Positions 8,096 through 18,200 of a stretch of DNA of 64,000 nt are shown here, piece after piece; within the stretch, counting starts at the first letter, position 1, and every line of letters begins with the position of its first letter. The stretch covers positions 79,687-143,686 of the forward strand of contig JAZQCM010000042.1 of the NCBI GenBank assembly GCA_045546275.1. The letters are read 5' to 3'. The notes beneath the pieces were generated by a model. It worked only from the letters and a program-made list of their open reading frames with translations. It was not told the origin of the DNA and searched no databases. Made by a program: the position numbers and the translations under genes. The stretch comes from RGIG1927 sp045546275. GTDB lineage: Bacteria > Bacillota > Clostridia > UMGS1883.

Positions 8096-9430
8096 ATGCA
8101 AAAGATAAGCGGAGATCACTTATATAGAACGCAGATAATAGATGATATAATTACTGTTATTGCGTCCTGTGTAAAAATGAAACAACCTGTATGTTTTTCT
8201 ATTGAGGGAGAATGGGGCAGAGGAAAAAGTTGGATAGTACAGCATGTAGTTAAAAAACTTAAAGGGTATGATTTGTCAATAGAGTGTAGCAAAAATAGTG
8301 CGTTGAGAGATATATGTAATGAATATATTGTATTTAATTATAATGCGTGGGAAAAAGATTATTATGCCGAGCCACTGTTAGGAATTTTATTAACAATGGT
8401 AAATCAACTGAACGAAGTGTTAAAATTAGAGAATTTTTTGAAAGCTGAGTTAAAGGTTTTATACGCAGAAATTAAAGACATTTTGGAGAAGGTATTAGGT
8501 GCAATATCTTTAAAAATGATAGGTGTAAATGTTGTAGATGTTGGGAAACGAGGGTTAGGTATTTTTACTCAGATAAAGAAAAAGCAGGATATTAAGCTAT
8601 CAAGTGCAACAAACAGTAATGTAGAGGAAGATATTGGCTTAGTGGTTAATACATTAAATAGGTTGTCTAAAAGAATCCCAATCGTTTTTATTGTTGATGA
8701 ATTAGATCGTTGTCTGCCAGAGCATGCTATCAAGACATTGGAAAGACTGCACCATGTTTTTAGCAAAATTAATTCATCTGTAACCATTGTGGCGGTTAAC
8801 GAGAAACAACTTAAGAATAGCGTAATTCAGATGTTTGGGAAAGATATTTCTTTTGATACATATTTAAGGAAATTTATAGACTTTCGAATAAATATAGATA
8901 ATGGGACTGTTGATGGAGATGAACTGAAGAAGAAACTTCAAGAATATAAAGGTTTTTTTAGTGATAGAGGAAATGAATCTATTTTTGATGATGTGTTAGG
9001 TGGTATTTTTAGAACTTTAAATGCTAGGGAGATTGAAAGGGTTTGCAGTAATGCAATGCTCTGCCATAGGCTTGTTGATGTAGATACGAGAAATTTTGAA
9101 TATGATTATATGGTGGCAGAATTGTTTTTGTTCGCTCATAAAATCGTTTCTGAAAAAGAAGGAAATTCATCAAATCTTTCTCCAATATACGGAAATCGTG
9201 CAACAACAAATGGGGGACAGTTTATAAAAACATTTTTAACTGATGCGAAAAATAGAAGAGTAATAAATGTTACTGATTCTAAAAGTGTTATATTCTATAT
9301 TGCGGTAATTGTTTTAGATTTGCAAACTCATGGGGCGATGAATTTACAGATAGAAGAAAGCGAAGGTTTAAATGATATTATAAATTATTTCAACAAGTAC
9401 AAAAAGTTTTATAAGATGATAAGAATTTAA
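8096..9430 (+). CDS. KAP family P-loop NTPase
   Basis: A 444-residue ATPase. Walker A is GEWGRGKS with Lys44. Walker B is IVFIVDELDRC with Asp201-Glu202, and the DELDRC form is diagnostic of the KAP family of STAND-like NTPases. NAWEKD between them matches the KAP pattern (F/Y)NAWE. The C-terminal 150 residues are unassigned. No transmembrane insertion, common in other KAP proteins, is obvious; the small membrane protein upstream may supply that role. A terminator follows directly. A second, diverged KAP NTPase is encoded at 31443-32984 in another cassette. Confidence 0.85.
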   Translation: MQKISGDHLYRTQIIDDIITVIASCVKMKQPVCFSIEGEWGRGKSWIVQHVVKKLKGYDLSIECSKNSALRDICNEYIVFNYNAWEKDYYAEPLLGILLTMVNQLNEVLKLENFLKAELKVLYAEIKDILEKVLGAISLKMIGVNVVDVGKRGLGIFTQIKKKQDIKLSSATNSNVEEDIGLVVNTLNRLSKRIPIVFIVDELDRCLPEHAIKTLERLHHVFSKINSSVTIVAVNEKQLKNSVIQMFGKDISFDTYLRKFIDFRINIDNGTVDGDELKKKLQEYKGFFSDRGNESIFDDVLGGIFRTLNAREIERVCSNAMLCHRLVDVDTRNFEYDYMVAELFLFAHKIVSEKEGNSSNLSPIYGNRATTNGGQFIKTFLTDAKNRRVINVTDSKSVIFYIAVIVLDLQTHGAMNLQIEESEGLNDIINYFNKYKKFYKMIRI

Positions 9431-9435
9431 AATAG

Positions 9436-9479
9436 AAAACACATTGTAAGTGAAACTTTTGGTTGCAATGTGTTTTTTC
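9436..9479 (+). terminator. Terminator of the KAP operon in cassette 1
   Basis: AACACATTG and CAATGTGTT form a 9-bp stem around a 19-nt loop, followed by six T. Confidence 0.75.
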
Positions 9480-9507
9480 TATATGCATTGCAAATTAAAA
9501 AATGATA

Positions 9508-9536
9508 TTGCTTTTGTTCGAGGTTTGGAATATAAT
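9508..9536 (+). promoter_or_regulatory. Promoter of the DpnII-type operon
   Basis: TTGCTT, 17-bp spacer, perfect TATAAT. The predicted start point falls just before the palindromic operator. Confidence 0.7.
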
Positions 9537-9550
9537 AAACATATCAACAC

Positions 9551-9572
9551 GTAAACATGTTTACATGTAAAC
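9551..9572 (+). promoter_or_regulatory. Two overlapping palindromes, likely operator
   Basis: GTAAACATGTTTAC (9551-9564) and GTTTACATGTAAAC (9559-9572) are both perfect 14-bp palindromes sharing six bases. They lie between the -10 and the ribosome site of the methyltransferase gene, a position where binding would block transcription. The N-terminal helix-turn-helix of the encoded methyltransferase is the obvious candidate ligand. Confidence 0.65.
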
Positions 9573-9585
9573 AGGAGGTTTCGTT

Positions 9586-10656
9586 ATGAGTTTTATATCT
9601 GCAAGAGAAGCGGCTGATAAATGGGGAATATCTCAAAGAAGGGTTGCAGTTCTCTGTTCTGAAAATAGAATTGATGGTGCGATTATGGTGGGCAATATGT
9701 GGATTATTCCTAATGAAGCTAAAAAGCCTGTTGATGCCAGAAGTACACGGTATATAAATAGTGATGAAAAAACCGTAAAGCCATTTTTGAAATGGGCAGG
9801 GGGTAAAGGGCAACTTATTAAAGAAATTGAACAGTATTACCCCTTTGAAAGCGATAAAATAACAAAGTATGCAGAACCCTTTATCGGTGGCGGTGCAGTA
9901 TTATTTGATATCTTAAACAAGTATGACTTGGAAGAAGTATATATCAGCGACATCAATCATGAGCTTATAAATACGTATTGTACTGTCCGTGATGAAATAG
10001 ATGCATTGTTGAATTTGCTGTCAATATATCAGGAGGAATATGTTCCACTTGATACCGAAATGCGTAAGGAATATTACATGGCAAAACGTAATAGATTCAA
10101 TGATTTGAAAGTTAATGGGAATATCAGAGCAAATGTAGAAAAAGCTGCATTGATGATATTCTTAAACAAAACTTGTTTCAACGGATTGTTTAGAGTAAAC
10201 AGAAAAGGTTTGTTTAATGTTCCGATGGGAGCGTATAAGAATCCTCTTATCTGTGACGAAACAAATCTTCGTGCAGTGGCAGAAAAGTTGAAGAAGGTTA
10301 CCATCGTTTGTGGCGACTATAAGGAATCGGCAGACTTTATTGATCAAAATACCTTTGTGTATTTTGATCCGCCATACAGACCTATAACAGAAACTGCAAG
10401 TTTTACATCATATGCTGAAAATCCTTTTGAGGATGAACAGCAGATAGAGTTGGCACGATTTGTTGATTCAATGAGTGACAGAGGAGCAAAGATTGTTGTA
10501 AGCAACTCCGATCCAAAGAATATCAATGAAGAAGATGATTTCTTTGATGATATTTATAGTGCGCATAATATAAGAAGAGTTGAAGCAACTCGAATGATTA
10601 ATAGCAATTCAGATGCGAGAGGCAGGATAAAGGAATTATTAATATCAAATTTTTGA
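9586..10656 (+). CDS. dpnM: HTH-fused D12-class adenine methyltransferase (DpnII M1, GATC)
   Basis: A 356-residue protein. Residues 1-60 form a helix-turn-helix of the excisionase/MerR-like type (ISAREAADKWGISQRRV). Residues about 65-356 are a Dam-type N6-adenine methyltransferase with FLKWAGGKGQL (SAM-binding motif), FIGGGAVLF and the catalytic DPPY at 261-264. The family methylates adenine in GATC. AGGAGG precedes the ATG. The fused DNA-binding domain beside a palindromic operator suggests that the enzyme represses its own operon, as known for several HTH-bearing methyltransferases. It is followed by the endonuclease gene 14 nt downstream. Confidence 0.9.
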   Translation: MSFISAREAADKWGISQRRVAVLCSENRIDGAIMVGNMWIIPNEAKKPVDARSTRYINSDEKTVKPFLKWAGGKGQLIKEIEQYYPFESDKITKYAEPFIGGGAVLFDILNKYDLEEVYISDINHELINTYCTVRDEIDALLNLLSIYQEEYVPLDTEMRKEYYMAKRNRFNDLKVNGNIRANVEKAALMIFLNKTCFNGLFRVNRKGLFNVPMGAYKNPLICDETNLRAVAEKLKKVTIVCGDYKESADFIDQNTFVYFDPPYRPITETASFTSYAENPFEDEQQIELARFVDSMSDRGAKIVVSNSDPKNINEEDDFFDDIYSAHNIRRVEATRMINSNSDARGRIKELLISNF

Positions 10657-10670
10657 GGGAGAATGAAAAA

Positions 10671-11528
10671 ATGAGAAATTTTGAAACTTGGATGTCGACG
10701 TTTAAAGATAATATTGCTACATGGAGATACTATACTGATTTTGACAAGGTTATTAGAAATGTTGACAAAATTAAGGATGAACTTAATATTTTGAATGGCC
10801 TTATAGGGGTAGAAAATATTGAAAGTGAGTTTAGAAGGATAGTTGAAAAATATCCTAATACATTAAAAGTCGTTCCAATACTTATAGCAAAGCGTGAACA
10901 CGAAATAAAAATTACTGCAGCAGAGGGTACATATCTGTTTAATTTTAAAAATCCTAATTATTCCATTGATGAATATGTTAAGTTTATGGAGAAAACAGGT
11001 CTGTTTGAATTGTTGCAAAAACACATTATCCATTCATTAATTGACTATGTTATGGGCGTAGAAGCAGGAATGGATACTAACGGTCGTAAAAACCGAACAG
11101 GTGATGCGATGGAAGATTTGGTTGAGTCTTATATTGTAAAAGCCGGATTTGTCAAGGATGAAACATATTTTAAAGAAATGACAATCAGTCGTATCACAGA
11201 TAAGTGGGGCATAGACTTATCAGCGATTTCTAACACAGGGAAAACAGAGAAGAGATTTGATTTTGTAATAAAGACTGATAGTATGATTTATGCTATTGAA
11301 ACGAACTTCTATGGTAGTAATGGCTCTAAATTGAATGAAACATCCCGTAGCTATAAAAACCTTGCATTGGAAGCGGATACTATTGATGGATTTACATTTG
11401 TTTGGTTTACTGATGGTAGGGGTTGGATAGGTGCTCGACATAATCTTGAAGAAACATTTGAAGTTATGGAGCATATTTATTCGATTAACGATTTAGAAAA
11501 TGGTATTATGAACGAGGTTTTTAAATAA
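10671..11528 (+). CDS. dpnB: Type II restriction endonuclease, DpnII/MboI family (GATC)
   Basis: A 285-residue enzyme closely resembling DpnII: TWRYYTDFDKV, the strongly conserved block GVEAGMDTNGRKNRTGDAME (about residues 130-150), KRFDFVIK, SKLNETSRSYK and WFTDGRGW. The acidic and lysine residues around AIETNF and RFDFVIK are likely metal-site residues. It cuts unmethylated GATC. The start chosen is ATG 10671 behind GAGGGAGA; an in-frame TTG at 10653 overlaps the previous stop and is less likely. It overlaps the next gene by one base (TAATG), so translation is coupled. Confidence 0.92.
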   Translation: MRNFETWMSTFKDNIATWRYYTDFDKVIRNVDKIKDELNILNGLIGVENIESEFRRIVEKYPNTLKVVPILIAKREHEIKITAAEGTYLFNFKNPNYSIDEYVKFMEKTGLFELLQKHIIHSLIDYVMGVEAGMDTNGRKNRTGDAMEDLVESYIVKAGFVKDETYFKEMTISRITDKWGIDLSAISNTGKTEKRFDFVIKTDSMIYAIETNFYGSNGSKLNETSRSYKNLALEADTIDGFTFVWFTDGRGWIGARHNLEETFEVMEHIYSINDLENGIMNEVFK

Positions 11529-12277
11529 TGGCAACAAAAAAAATAAAAAAATGGGAGCCTGAAAACTTTGAATTGGAAATGACAACACATTGGTCATTTC
11601 CTAAACGAGGCGATTGGGCAACCCATGATGCTAAATGGAGAGGAAACTGGTCGCCTTATATACCGAGAAATATAATGCTTCGATATTCGCAAGAAGGAGA
11701 TTTAGTGCTTGACCAATTTGCAGGTGGTGGTACGACACTTGTTGAAGCAAAGCTTTTAAATCGTGACATAATCGGTGTTGATGTTAATGATGTCGCACTT
11801 GAACGATGTAGAGAGAAAACTGATTTTGAATATGAGAATGCAAAAGGCAAAGTGTACATAAAAAAGGGCGATGCAAGAAACCTTGATTTTATACCTGATG
11901 GAAGTATTGATTTAATATGCACACATCCACCATATGCAGATATTATTAAGTATAGTGATGGTATCGAGGAAGATTTGTCGCAATTGAAAGTAAAAGACTT
12001 TATTGAAGAAATGAAAAAGGTAGCCAGTGAAAGCTACCGTGTATTAAAGAAGGACAAGTTTTGTGCTGTGTTAATGGGAGACACCAGGCAAAAAGGGCAT
12101 ATGATACCTATGTCTTTTGATGTTATGAAAATCTTTCAGGATGCAGGTTTTAAACTGAAAGAATTGATAATAAAAGAGCAACATAACTGTAAAGCAACAG
12201 GATACTGGAAGACAAACAGCGTTAAGTATAACTTTTTACTTATTGCACATGAGTATTTATTTGTGTTTAGGAAGTAA
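11528..12277 (+). CDS. Second DNA methyltransferase of the DpnII-type system
   Basis: A 249-residue SAM-dependent DNA methyltransferase (N4/N6 family). The SAM motif QFAGGGTT (near residue 60) comes before the catalytic HPPY (133-136). That order differs from DpnA of pneumococcus, where the catalytic motif comes first, so this is not a simple DpnA orthologue although it occupies the same position as a second methylase. It may protect single-stranded or hemimethylated GATC, or use a different target. The stop/start overlap with the endonuclease gene indicates one operon of M1, R and M2. Confidence 0.8.
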   Translation: MATKKIKKWEPENFELEMTTHWSFPKRGDWATHDAKWRGNWSPYIPRNIMLRYSQEGDLVLDQFAGGGTTLVEAKLLNRDIIGVDVNDVALERCREKTDFEYENAKGKVYIKKGDARNLDFIPDGSIDLICTHPPYADIIKYSDGIEEDLSQLKVKDFIEEMKKVASESYRVLKKDKFCAVLMGDTRQKGHMIPMSFDVMKIFQDAGFKLKELIIKEQHNCKATGYWKTNSVKYNFLLIAHEYLFVFRK

Positions 12278-12392
12278 ATACGTAATAAATAATATAGTTT
12301 ATAAATAGTGTGAAGAGTTGTATTTAAAAAAGATACTGTTGGAATTGACATTAACCAAATAGAAAGTTTGTGAACTTTTAGGAGAAATAATT

Positions 12393-13070
12393 ATGGAACG
12401 GAACAATAAATTTATGTTTGCATATATCTTGTTTATTGTGTTTTGCGGTTTTGCAAGACTGTTTGTAGAATATAGTGCATGGGAGGAAATTGTAGCAGCA
12501 GTTACATGCTCTAGCTGGTTTTTTGCGGTATCAGACTCTTATAGGGCTGATATAGAAGATATACAGGAATATATTAATATCACATCAAATTATAGTACAT
12601 CTTGCCTTAAAAGTATTAAGATTATTATTGAAGGAATACAAAATAGCATTTCTCAAGCCAAGGCTGATGTTAATGTTAACAGAGATAATGTTGATTACGT
12701 ATCCAAAGGAGAGGATATTATTCAAACTCTTGAAGAGATTATACCATATTTTCAAGATAAGGAAAAGGAAAGCAAGGATAAACAATCTAAAATTAAACGC
12801 AAAGAAATAGGCGAGACAATTTTTACTATTGGAGGATACTTTACTTTTTTTGTTATTTTGACTTTTAATACGATCGCTGAAATTGCTATAGCGGTTCAAG
12901 ATGTTTTGACGGTTTTTGCATTTGCATCTATCCTAGTTACGCAATTCTTTACAACTCTTAACAGAAAGGTTAATGCTAAAAAACAGGATGAGTTTAACGA
13001 AATGATTCGAAAATTTGAGAAATTGAGTGATAGATACACTAACTGCTGTAATCGCTCCATGGGAGAATGA
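12393..13070 (+). CDS. Four-helix membrane protein with coiled-coil middle
   Basis: A 225-residue protein of unknown function. Two hydrophobic helices lie near residues 8-25 and 28-45, a long charged helical segment spans about 48-140, and two more hydrophobic helices lie at about 145-190, followed by a short basic-acidic tail. The arrangement resembles SLATT-type or other membrane effectors found near defence genes, but I see no diagnostic motif. TTTTAGGAGAA precedes the ATG. It is the last gene of cassette 1 and is not coupled to the methylase gene (115-nt gap). Confidence 0.55.
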   Translation: MERNNKFMFAYILFIVFCGFARLFVEYSAWEEIVAAVTCSSWFFAVSDSYRADIEDIQEYINITSNYSTSCLKSIKIIIEGIQNSISQAKADVNVNRDNVDYVSKGEDIIQTLEEIIPYFQDKEKESKDKQSKIKRKEIGETIFTIGGYFTFFVILTFNTIAEIAIAVQDVLTVFAFASILVTQFFTTLNRKVNAKKQDEFNEMIRKFEKLSDRYTNCCNRSMGE

Positions 13071-13446
13071 TTCAAGGACTGTTGCAGTTGCTACGCCTGT
13101 AAGAAAACTAATCATGAGCTTACAACCTCCCCTATGGTTAATATAGCAAGTGTAGTTGCAAAACCTAAAAATGCGTATTTCATTAGTCTTCATCAAAACA
13201 GAGCGAATCGAACCATAACGACCAAAATAATACGCCCGTAGTCAAAGAGGACTACGGGCTTTCATATTTTCTCCCAAAACACTTTTTTCGTGGGTTTGTG
13301 GCGATAGGCTCCACCAAGTGAACGAAACAGAAACATGGAGGAGAAAAAAGTGCCGAAGTGATGGGGTACATAGATTTTCTGAAATTGTACGTGTTCGCTT
13401 GTGCAGAGAAAACACCTTATTTTCGGTGAAAACTTCTGAGTGGGTA
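13071..13446. other. Non-coding right end of cassette 1
   Basis: No convincing plus-strand gene. It holds a strong terminator at 13234-13262 and then about 185 bp without clear signal up to the next att copy. On the minus strand two tiny ORFs overlap by ATGA (13183-13112 and 13115-12933); see findings. Confidence 0.5.
13234..13262 (+). terminator. Terminator near the cassette 1 end
   Basis: GCCCGTAGTC, 6-nt loop, GACTACGGGC: a perfect 10-bp stem followed by TTT. Confidence 0.75.
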
Positions 13447-13486
13447 TCGCCTCCACCATTCATTTTCACGGAAAATGTGAAATTAT
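13447..13486 (+). repeat. att-like direct repeat, copy 2
   Basis: A 40-bp copy with the 12-nt ssrA 3' end and the TTTCAC-N7-GTGAAA dyad. It marks the junction of cassettes 1 and 2. Confidence 0.85.
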
Positions 13487-13624
13487 AAAAATACACCTTA
13501 TAGCTAGATTCCTTGCCATAAGGTGTATTCTTTCGTTTGAGCCAGTATCGGCAAAAATTGCAAACTTTTTGAATTTTTGTAAAATTACAAGTCGGGGATA
13601 GGCAGGATGTAGTCAGTAAAATAG
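13487..13624 (+). repeat. Cassette left-end sequence, type B, copy 1
   Basis: Continues the similarity of 13447-13624 with 28197-28376 and, in part, with the sequence after 33963. It includes the hairpin TACACCTTAT/ATAAGGTGTA (13492-13527) followed by a T-rich run. The rest of 13625-13720 could hold a decayed reading frame but nothing assignable. Confidence 0.75.
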
Positions 13625-13723
13625 AGAGAGGGTAAATTTGCCAAGGAAATGCAAGATTTTTATTTGAAAAAACGCAGAATTTTATTAGCAGCAAAAAGTC
13701 CTGAAGAATGGTGATTAGAAGCA

Positions 13724-13752
13724 TTGACTTTGGTAATAAATAGCGATATAAT
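13724..13752 (+). promoter_or_regulatory. Promoter of the secreted-protease operon
   Basis: TTGACT, 17-bp spacer, perfect TATAAT, 48 nt before the subtilase start. Confidence 0.75.
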
Positions 13753-13800
13753 TATAGTGTATAATTAGGTGGATTTTATTCTGATTGAAGGAGGGGTATA

Positions 13801-15198
13801 TTGAAAAACAAATTACTTTTAATTATTACTATAATAGTGTTAATGTTGTACCCTTCTTTTGGCGTAGATGCTGACAGCGGAGGCTACATTGTAAAATTAA
13901 AAAATGTTAATGTTCCGATTGAACTGACAAAAATGCTTACCGAGGTTAATGCAGAACATCGAATATATACGGCTGATAGTATTAATCAACTTGAGGATTT
14001 CAGTGAATACATAGAATACACAGAAACAAATGATGAAGTTGTGCTTATTGAGGGCGAGTCTTCTGCAAGCCTATATTCATTGCCAAGTGATGAGCTTTAT
14101 GGTGAACAATGGCAAACACAAATGGTGAATGCGGAGTTTGCTTGGAAAATGGAGACATACGGGAATGGTATTAAAATTGCTGTCATAGATTCAGGATGCT
14201 TCCCTCATGATGATTTAAAAGTAAATTTACTTGAAGGGAAAAATTATTTTGATGGAAGTGTTGATACAACAGATGCAGATGGACATGGCACTCATGTAAG
14301 CGGCATTATTGCAGCCGAAAATAATGATTTTGGAATTATAGGGGTTGCGCCTAAAGCTAAAATTGTTCCATTAAAATGTTTTGAAAATAATAATGCATCT
14401 TTTGATATAATTGCCGAAGCTATATATGACGCAGTGGACATTTTTGATTGTCAAATAATTAATATGAGCTTCGGAACATCTATTAATAGTCGTACAATAA
14501 AAGAGGCGATTAATTATGCATACAAAAATGGATTAATTCTAGTTGCAGCCGTTGGAAATTACGGCACAAGTACGATATATTATCCGGCAGGGTACGAAGA
14601 GGTTATTGGTGTTGGTTCTGTAGGCATTGATAAAGAAAAATCCGAGTTTTCGCAATCAAACGAATCGGTAACAGTAGTCGCACCTGGTGAAATGGTAAAA
14701 AGCACCTCTAATACAAATGGTTATGAGTATAAACAAGGCACGTCACAGTCTGCACCATTTGTGTCCGGTATGGCGGCAATATTATTATCAATGAATAATA
14801 ATATTTCGAATGAAGATTTCAAACAAATACTAATTGAACTTTCTGATGATATAGGGCAAGAGGGTTATGATATTGTTTTTGGATATGGTGTTTTAAACGG
14901 TGTTAATTATATTGATTTTATACTGGAAAATGTTAAATATTATGTTTCACCCATAAATCAGTCAACAAATGGCTCATATGTGTATATAAAAAATAATACA
15001 AATGAACCATTAGAAGCTATTAGTATTTTTGCTTGTTATGAAAATCATAGGATGAAAAACAGTAAAATTTCAAATTTGACTTTAATGCCGGCAGACGAAA
15101 TTATTTCATATTGTGAATATAATGATTGCTCAATTTCACATTTTTTATGGGGAAGTGTAAATAATATAAAACCGCTCACAAATAAGAAAGAAAGGTGA
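13801..15198 (+). CDS. Exported subtilisin-like serine protease (S8)
   Basis: A 465-residue secreted protease starting at TTG behind GAAGGAGGGG. A signal peptide covers about residues 1-24, then a propeptide to about 100. The S8 triad is Asp130 (KIAVIDSG), His162 (DGHGTHVSG) and Ser315 (GTSQSAPFVSG), with oxyanion Asn253 (AAVGN). The C-terminal 85 residues are a beta-rich domain without a known anchor. It is the first gene of a three-gene operon; the next gene starts 7 nt after its stop. It could mature the two large exported proteins encoded downstream; that link is inferred from position only. Confidence 0.9.
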   Translation: MKNKLLLIITIIVLMLYPSFGVDADSGGYIVKLKNVNVPIELTKMLTEVNAEHRIYTADSINQLEDFSEYIEYTETNDEVVLIEGESSASLYSLPSDELYGEQWQTQMVNAEFAWKMETYGNGIKIAVIDSGCFPHDDLKVNLLEGKNYFDGSVDTTDADGHGTHVSGIIAAENNDFGIIGVAPKAKIVPLKCFENNNASFDIIAEAIYDAVDIFDCQIINMSFGTSINSRTIKEAINYAYKNGLILVAAVGNYGTSTIYYPAGYEEVIGVGSVGIDKEKSEFSQSNESVTVVAPGEMVKSTSNTNGYEYKQGTSQSAPFVSGMAAILLSMNNNISNEDFKQILIELSDDIGQEGYDIVFGYGVLNGVNYIDFILENVKYYVSPINQSTNGSYVYIKNNTNEPLEAISIFACYENHRMKNSKISNLTLMPADEIISYCEYNDCSISHFLWGSVNNIKPLTNKKER

Positions 15199-15205
15199 TA
15201 TTAAA

Positions 15206-18200
15206 GTGCAAAATAGAATTTTCTGTGTTATTCTATCTATATTGTTATTAGTCAGTTATGTAAGTAATATGAATACATTAAAAGTATATGCGCAAGATAC
15301 GCAGAAATCAGATGAAAAAGAAGAAATAGTACAGTTATTTTCTAATTTAGATAGTTCAACAATGCAAAATGCAAAGACCTTATCTACATCTACCCAAACC
15401 ACAACTGTTGTTGATATAAAAACAGGAGGAGAATATAAATGTTTTAAATTTACTCCTTCGGCTACCGCCACATATGTGTTTGAATCTACAGGTGAGTTTG
15501 ATACGTATGGATACTTGTATGATTCGAGCGGGGTTCAAATTCAGTCCAATGATGATGGTGGTGAAAGTAGGAATTTTAAATTGACTTACCAATTGACATC
15601 TGGAACAACTTATTATTTCAGAACAAGGTTTTACTCTGCAAGTCAAACTGGAGTTTTTGATGTTTATTTGAGGAGAAACTATGTAATCTCTTATGATTCT
15701 GGTGGGATTAATTCGACAATGCCGCCAGAACAGCTTGTGCCATATGGAGATTTTACAAAAATTTGTTCGGAAATTCCCACAACCACAGATACTCAGCTTG
15801 GCAGCACATATACGTTTGCAAATTGGAAAACAAATTCCATTACTTATAAGCCAAATGATGAATTTTATGTAACGACTAATACAACGTTGTTAGGAAAGTG
15901 GACTGGTGGTATAGTTAGCGAAGCGTATAAGTATAATTTAAGATATGATGTGAATGGCGGAAGTGGTACACCACCAACGGAAGGAACAATGTCACTAATT
16001 TTAGGTGGCAACGGAACAAAAAACCTAACATCACATATTCCAATAAGATTTGGCTATAGATTTTGTGGATGGGAAGATTCAAGCGGAAATCTATATCTCC
16101 CAAATGAAGAAGTTCATATTAATTTTTATACAGACTTGACCGCTAAATGGGAAGAATCTGAAAGCATATCCGAAAACACGCAAGCTACAAATAACGCAAC
16201 TATATCTATTGGCAATACAATGAGGTATTATAGCTTTACCCCAAGTACAACTGGAACATATGCTTTTGAGTCAGTTGGGTCTTCGGATACATATGGATAC
16301 ATATACAATTCAACAGGTCAACAGCTTGCATATAATGATGATGGTGGTGAAAGCGCCAATTTTAGAGTTACATATAAAATGACAGCAGGAACGAAATATT
16401 ATTTGGCTGCCAAGTACTACAATTCAAGTAAAACTGGTTCATTTGATGTTAAACTGCGCAGACAATACACTATTTCATATAATGCTAACGGCGGTTCAGG
16501 TGCACCTATGGCTCAAATAAAGTTGTATGGCGACACATTAACTTTGTCATCTGCAGTTCCTACAAAAGAAGGATATAAGTTTGTGGGATGGGCAACATCT
16601 TCCGATGCGACTACTGCTTCGTATGCTTCAGGAGGCGAGTTCTCGTCAAATGGCAACTGCACTTTATATGCCGTATGGCAAAGCGAAACTTTAGAACCAC
16701 CAACGATTACAACAAATAATTTAGTAGGTGGAAAACAAATAATAATAAACTGTCCTGGAACAACTATTTACTATACCAGGGATGGAAATACTCCAACCAC
16801 AGATAGCAGTAATGGTCAGGATTCGGTTTATCTATTTGCTTCTTCTACACAGACGATAAAGGCATTTGCAATGAAAGATGGGTATCAAAGCGATATAGTA
16901 ACAAAAACTGTAACGGTTAATAAAACGGCATCACCCACCGGAAGCGAAACGTCCGGGAAACTGGAATTGTCTTGTAGTGATAGTGGTGCAACGATATATT
17001 ATACTACAGATGGAACAACACCTACTGTGAGCAGTACGATATACTCATCTGATATAGATGTAACTAATATAACTACAGTAAAGGCTATTGCAGTTTTAAG
17101 CGGAAACTCAAATAGTAATGTTTATACATGGAATAAAGTATCGTATACCGTAACATATGATTATGCAACTAACGGCGGTACATTTGCAACAAAAACAACA
17201 GATACTGTTTCTGCCGGAGAAACGGCAGATTTATCTGTGACAGCGACTAAAAATGGTTGGGAGTTTGTAGGATGGAATACCAACAAATATGCTACAGCTG
17301 GATTGCTTTCCTATACAGTAAATAGTAATGCAACATTATATGCTATTTATAAAAAAACATATACTGCAAATTTTTATTCTGGCAATAATGAGTTTCAAGA
17401 AGCAAAATCCGTAACCATCTACAATACAAGAATACAGGGGACAATTGTTCCGCCTATTCAAAATGAATATGAAGGATGGAGCCCTAAGGACGTTTGGTGG
17501 AGCGAAACTGAAACAGGCAGCGTAACATATCATCAAAGTATAACTATGGGAGAACCTGGACACGCTCAAGATGGTGTTAATCTTTATGCTGTGTATTACA
17601 GAAATATAGCTGTTTCATACAAAAGCGATGATGTTGAAATAAAAAAAGAAATGATAGAACAGATCTATAATTCAAAAACAGGCAAAGAAAAGAAAACTAT
17701 AACCTTAATTGATGAACCACAAAAAGACGGATTTATCTTTGAAGGTTGGATGTTGGATGGTGATTTGAATCAAGTTTATGCCGCTGGGGAACAAATAAAG
17801 ATTGATGATAATTGCACATTGGAGGCTGTTTGGAGGTCTGAATCAATTGTCGCAAACGGTACTTGTGGCGAAAATGCAACTTGGGAACTTGATAACGAAG
17901 GAATTTTAACGATTAGTGGTTTTGGTGATATGTATGACTGGGACTATGAATCTCCCTGGGAATTGTATTATGATAGCATAACAGCTATTAACATAGAAGA
18001 CGGCATCACCAGTATCGGTAATAATGCTTTTGATACTTCTTGGACATCGAATGGATATCAAATAAAAAATGCTGTTATTCCAAATAGTGTAACAAAGATA
18101 GGTGAAGATGCCTTTTCAGGATGTAGACTTTTGGAAAGTGTTTCACTATCCAACAATTTAATTAGCATAGGAGAAGATGCTTTTGGTTACTGTGATAGTT

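Noticed and set aside
13242..13724. Minus-strand ORF sharing a segment with another at 28216-28488
   Set aside because: The shared segment is only the type B cassette end repeated at both places; the rest of the frames differ and no start signal is present.
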